Position numbers and translations under genes: made by a program
Part shown: positions 6,689 through 8,842 of the stretch, piece by piece
Layout of the letters: every line of letters begins with the position of its first letter
How positions within the stretch are numbered: position 1 is the first letter of the stretch
Assembly (NCBI GenBank): GCA_002291855.1
Contig: DBAW01000028.1
Coordinates: 1-8,842 of the forward strand
DNA: 8,842 bases
From: Sphingomonas sp. UBA1000
GTDB lineage: Bacteria > Pseudomonadota > Alphaproteobacteria > Sphingomonadales > Sphingomonadaceae
Direction: 5' to 3'
Notes under the pieces: model-generated
Databases searched by the model: none
What the model was told of the DNA's origin: nothing
The model's input: only the letters and a program-made list of their open reading frames with translations

Positions 6689-8788
6689 ATGGCAGCCATT
6701 CAAGCCGGCAATCGGAGACCTGAGACAGCCATGCGGCGCGCACCCGGCGCGGAGGATGAAGCAGGCGGCGGCCACGCCATGACGGGCGGCCAGCGGACCG
6801 TGCTGGCCGGCGCGCGAATCGCATGGCCGGGCGAAGGCGGGCGGCTGGTGCTGTCGGCCGGGCTGTGCGCGCTGGCCGGTCTGGCCCCGGTCGAACGCGG
6901 AATCGGGCGGGTGGCTGCCCTGCGTGCCGTCCATCCCGGCGACCGTCCATTCGTGCGCGCCGCGCTCGCCGATTCGGCCTCGCCGGGGCGCTCGGCGCTG
7001 GCCCTGCTGTTCCGTATCCGGGGCCCGTCGGGTTGGGTGTGGGTGCATGGCCGCATCGTGCGCGGGCCGCGCGGGGCCCGGGCCGGTGCCGTCCATTACC
7101 TGCTCAGCGACCGTGATGTCCGTGCGCCCAGCCGGCGCGCCGCCGATCTGCTCGGCCGGATCAGGCTGGCGATTGCGACCGCTGCCGGGCCGCATGAAGC
7201 GCTCGACCGGGCAGCCGAACTGATCGGCCGCTATCTGGATGCCGGTCAGGTCGGGATCGCCCATGTCGATCCGCAGGGGGAATATGCGCGCATCGAGCGC
7301 GGCTGGAACGACGGCACGATCTTTCTGGTGCGCGGATCGTGGCGGATGGACGATTTCGGGCCGGAGTTCATCGCCGAGATGCGTGCCGGCCGCATGGCCG
7401 CGATCCCGGACCTGCGGCACGACCCGCGCACCAGCCGCCCCGATCACCTCGCCCAGTATCAGGCGCTGGGTGTCGGCGCGATCATCACCGTGCCGTTCAT
7501 GGACGGGGGCAGGCTGGTCAACTTCCTGTTCGTGCACGCCAGCGCCCCGCGCGACTGGACGGCGCTGCAGCTGGCGACCGTCGAAAAGGCCTGCGCGCTG
7601 CTGGCCGATGCCGTGCGCTTTGCGCGCTGGACCGCCGACCTCGAGGCGCGCGAGGCCCGGTTCGCGATCGCGGCCGGCGGCGTCGGCATGGTCGTGTGGG
7701 AATGGGATGTCGCCGCCGGCCGGCTGCACCATTCCGGGCATCTCGACTGTCTGCTCGGCCTTGCGCCGGGAACGATCCGCGCGCCGGGTGACGTGCTCGG
7801 CCTCATTCATCCGCAGGATCTGAGCGCGCTTGAAATCAACATCGTCGACGCGCTTGCCGGGACCGGGCCGGAGGCGTTCGACACGGTGATGCGCGTCGGC
7901 ACCGCCGGGGCCGAGCGCTGGATCCGCGTGTTCGGTGCCGTCACCGCGCGCAGCGGGGCCGGGCAGGGCATCCGCGCACACGGCTTTGCCGTCGACGTGA
8001 CCGCCGCCCATCAGCTTGAGGCACGGCTGGCCGCGACCGAGGACCGGCTGCAAAAGGCGTCGCGCCTGTCGGCGATGGGCGTGTTCGCCGCCACGCTGGC
8101 GCATGAGCTGAACCAGCCGCTGACGGCGCTGGCCAATCATCTGTCGATCCTCGCCGCACTCGCCGCCGGCCAGGACCGGCCGGGCGAGACGATGCGCCAG
8201 TCGGTGCTGCTCGCCCAGAACCAGACGCGCCGGGCCTCCGACATCATCCGGCGGATGCGCAAGCTGGTGACCGGCGGCGGGCGCGAGACCGTGTGCTGCC
8301 CGCTGCGCGACATCGTCGACGCGGCGGTGCGCGGCAATGAGGACCGCATCCGCAAGCAGCGCATCCAGCTCGACATCGCCTATGCCGATCCCGACATGGC
8401 GATCGATGTCGATCCGATCCAGATCGAGCAGGTCGTCTACAACCTCGTCCGCAATGCGTGCGAGGCGGTGGCCGGCGTCACCCGGCCGCGCATTTGCATC
8501 CGCGCATCGACGGATGGCGAGAGCATTGCGCTGACCATCGCCGACAATGGGCCGGGGCTGGCCCCCGAGATTGCCGCGCGGCTGTTCGAGCCGCTGGCGA
8601 CCAGCAAGCCCGAAGGCATGGGCCTTGGCCTGTCGATCTGCCGTTCGATCATGGAAGCGCATAACGGCCGCATCGGCCTGCTCGATGCCGAAGAGGGCGC
8701 GGCCTTCCGCATCAGCCTGCCGGTCGCGGCCTGCTGCCCGCCGGCACCGGCGGGCCGGCACACGCTGCCGCCCGTCAAGCACGATTGA
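6689..8788 (+). CDS. Soluble PAS-GAF-PAS sensor histidine kinase, orphan
   Basis: Cytoplasmic histidine kinase of up to 699 residues with no membrane helix. A degenerate PAS-like region (about 50-142, with AVHPGDRPFVRAAL and GWVWVHGRI) is followed by a GAF domain (about 150-312, with IITVPFMDGGRLVNFLFVH and DWTALQLATVEKA). A PAS_3-type domain covers about 322-440 (GMVVWEWDVAAGRLHHSG, GLIHPQDL). HisKA has phosphoacceptor His472 in AHELNQPLTAL; HATPase_c has NLVRN (585-589), DNGPG (619-623) and GMGLGL (643-648). The core closely resembles the kinase at 1885-3423, suggesting an old duplication. No response regulator adjoins it here, so it may feed the FixJ-type regulator or an unlinked one. The start is uncertain: the ATG at 6689 has GGGG about 10 bases upstream; in-frame ATGs at 6731 and 6779 are possible, since the first 30 residues look unstructured. 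It is divergent from the nuclease with a 218-base shared gap. The signal is unknown. Confidence 0.93.
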   Translation: MAAIQAGNRRPETAMRRAPGAEDEAGGGHAMTGGQRTVLAGARIAWPGEGGRLVLSAGLCALAGLAPVERGIGRVAALRAVHPGDRPFVRAALADSASPGRSALALLFRIRGPSGWVWVHGRIVRGPRGARAGAVHYLLSDRDVRAPSRRAADLLGRIRLAIATAAGPHEALDRAAELIGRYLDAGQVGIAHVDPQGEYARIERGWNDGTIFLVRGSWRMDDFGPEFIAEMRAGRMAAIPDLRHDPRTSRPDHLAQYQALGVGAIITVPFMDGGRLVNFLFVHASAPRDWTALQLATVEKACALLADAVRFARWTADLEAREARFAIAAGGVGMVVWEWDVAAGRLHHSGHLDCLLGLAPGTIRAPGDVLGLIHPQDLSALEINIVDALAGTGPEAFDTVMRVGTAGAERWIRVFGAVTARSGAGQGIRAHGFAVDVTAAHQLEARLAATEDRLQKASRLSAMGVFAATLAHELNQPLTALANHLSILAALAAGQDRPGETMRQSVLLAQNQTRRASDIIRRMRKLVTGGGRETVCCPLRDIVDAAVRGNEDRIRKQRIQLDIAYADPDMAIDVDPIQIEQVVYNLVRNACEAVAGVTRPRICIRASTDGESIALTIADNGPGLAPEIAARLFEPLATSKPEGMGLGLSICRSIMEAHNGRIGLLDAEEGAAFRISLPVAACCPPAPAGRHTLPPVKHD

Positions 8789-8825
8789 CGGAACCGGGCG
8801 GGCATGGCACTCGCCCCCGATCCGG

Positions 8826-8842
8826 GCGGGTATAGCTCAATG
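8826..8842 (+). tRNA. tRNA-Gly, 5' end only
   Basis: The last 17 bases, GCGGGTATAGCTCAATG, match the acceptor 5' strand and D-arm start of bacterial tRNA-Gly (typically GCGGGTGTAGCTCAATGG). They include the conserved T8 and the box-A-like TAGCTCAATG. The anticodon lies beyond the window, so glycine is inferred from the acceptor sequence. It begins 37 bases after the kinase stop on the same strand, and no clear promoter is visible between them. Confidence 0.7.

Noticed and set aside
6542..8782. 746-codon open frame on the minus strand opposite the second kinase
   Set aside because: It is a shadow of the kinase, caused by codon bias. It is rich in Arg, Gly, His and Asp without domains and would overlap both the kinase and the divergent control region.
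8796..8816. Terminator after the second kinase
   Set aside because: Only a 5-bp GGGCG/CGCCC stem with an 11-base loop and no U-tract; too weak in sequence this GC-rich.

Overview
The window is GC-rich DNA with strongly G/C-biased third codon positions. It reads as alphaproteobacterial chromosome, most likely a sphingomonad; this rests on protein style (FixL/FixJ-type two-component proteins, a multi-helix alphaproteobacterial chemoreceptor, an ExeM/NucH-type nuclease) and not on a marker gene. There are no mobile elements, CRISPR arrays or rRNA. The first 24 bases look like Illumina adapter and the last 17 bases look like the start of a tRNA-Gly gene, so this is probably a complete short contig.

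Layout: (1) 25-1118, minus strand: 5' part of a membrane-bound methyl-accepting chemotaxis protein, cut off inside its signalling domain by the contig end. (2) 1119-1273: gap with a possible terminator hairpin, a consensus -10 hexamer and a 10-bp inverted repeat. (3) 1274-3423, minus strand: a two-gene operon, a PAS-PAS histidine kinase followed by a FixJ/NarL-type response regulator, joined by a TGATG stop/start overlap. (4) 3424-3653: gap with a promoter-proximal inverted repeat and a strong hairpin behind the nuclease gene. (5) 3654-6470, minus strand: a large cysteine-free secreted endonuclease/phosphodiesterase of the ExeM/NucH type. (6) 6471-6688: an AT-richer divergent control region with phased repeats. 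(7) 6689-8788, plus strand: a second, soluble histidine kinase (PAS-GAF-PAS-HisKA-HATPase). (8) 8826 to the end: 5' end of tRNA-Gly. No gene-free stretch exceeds 300 bases.

How the genes may work together (inference): the locus is mostly sensing: a chemoreceptor, two kinases with similar catalytic halves and one response regulator. The only effector is a predicted secreted nuclease, which could release phosphate or nucleosides from extracellular DNA. It lies between the two kinases and shares its upstream region with the orphan kinase. Whether the regulator controls the nuclease cannot be read from the sequence. I see no clear evidence for an entirely new system. The points most worth checking are the histidine-bearing membrane domain of the chemoreceptor, the loss of the haem ligand in the FixL-like kinase, the two-kinase/one-regulator arrangement and the phased repeats upstream of the nuclease.
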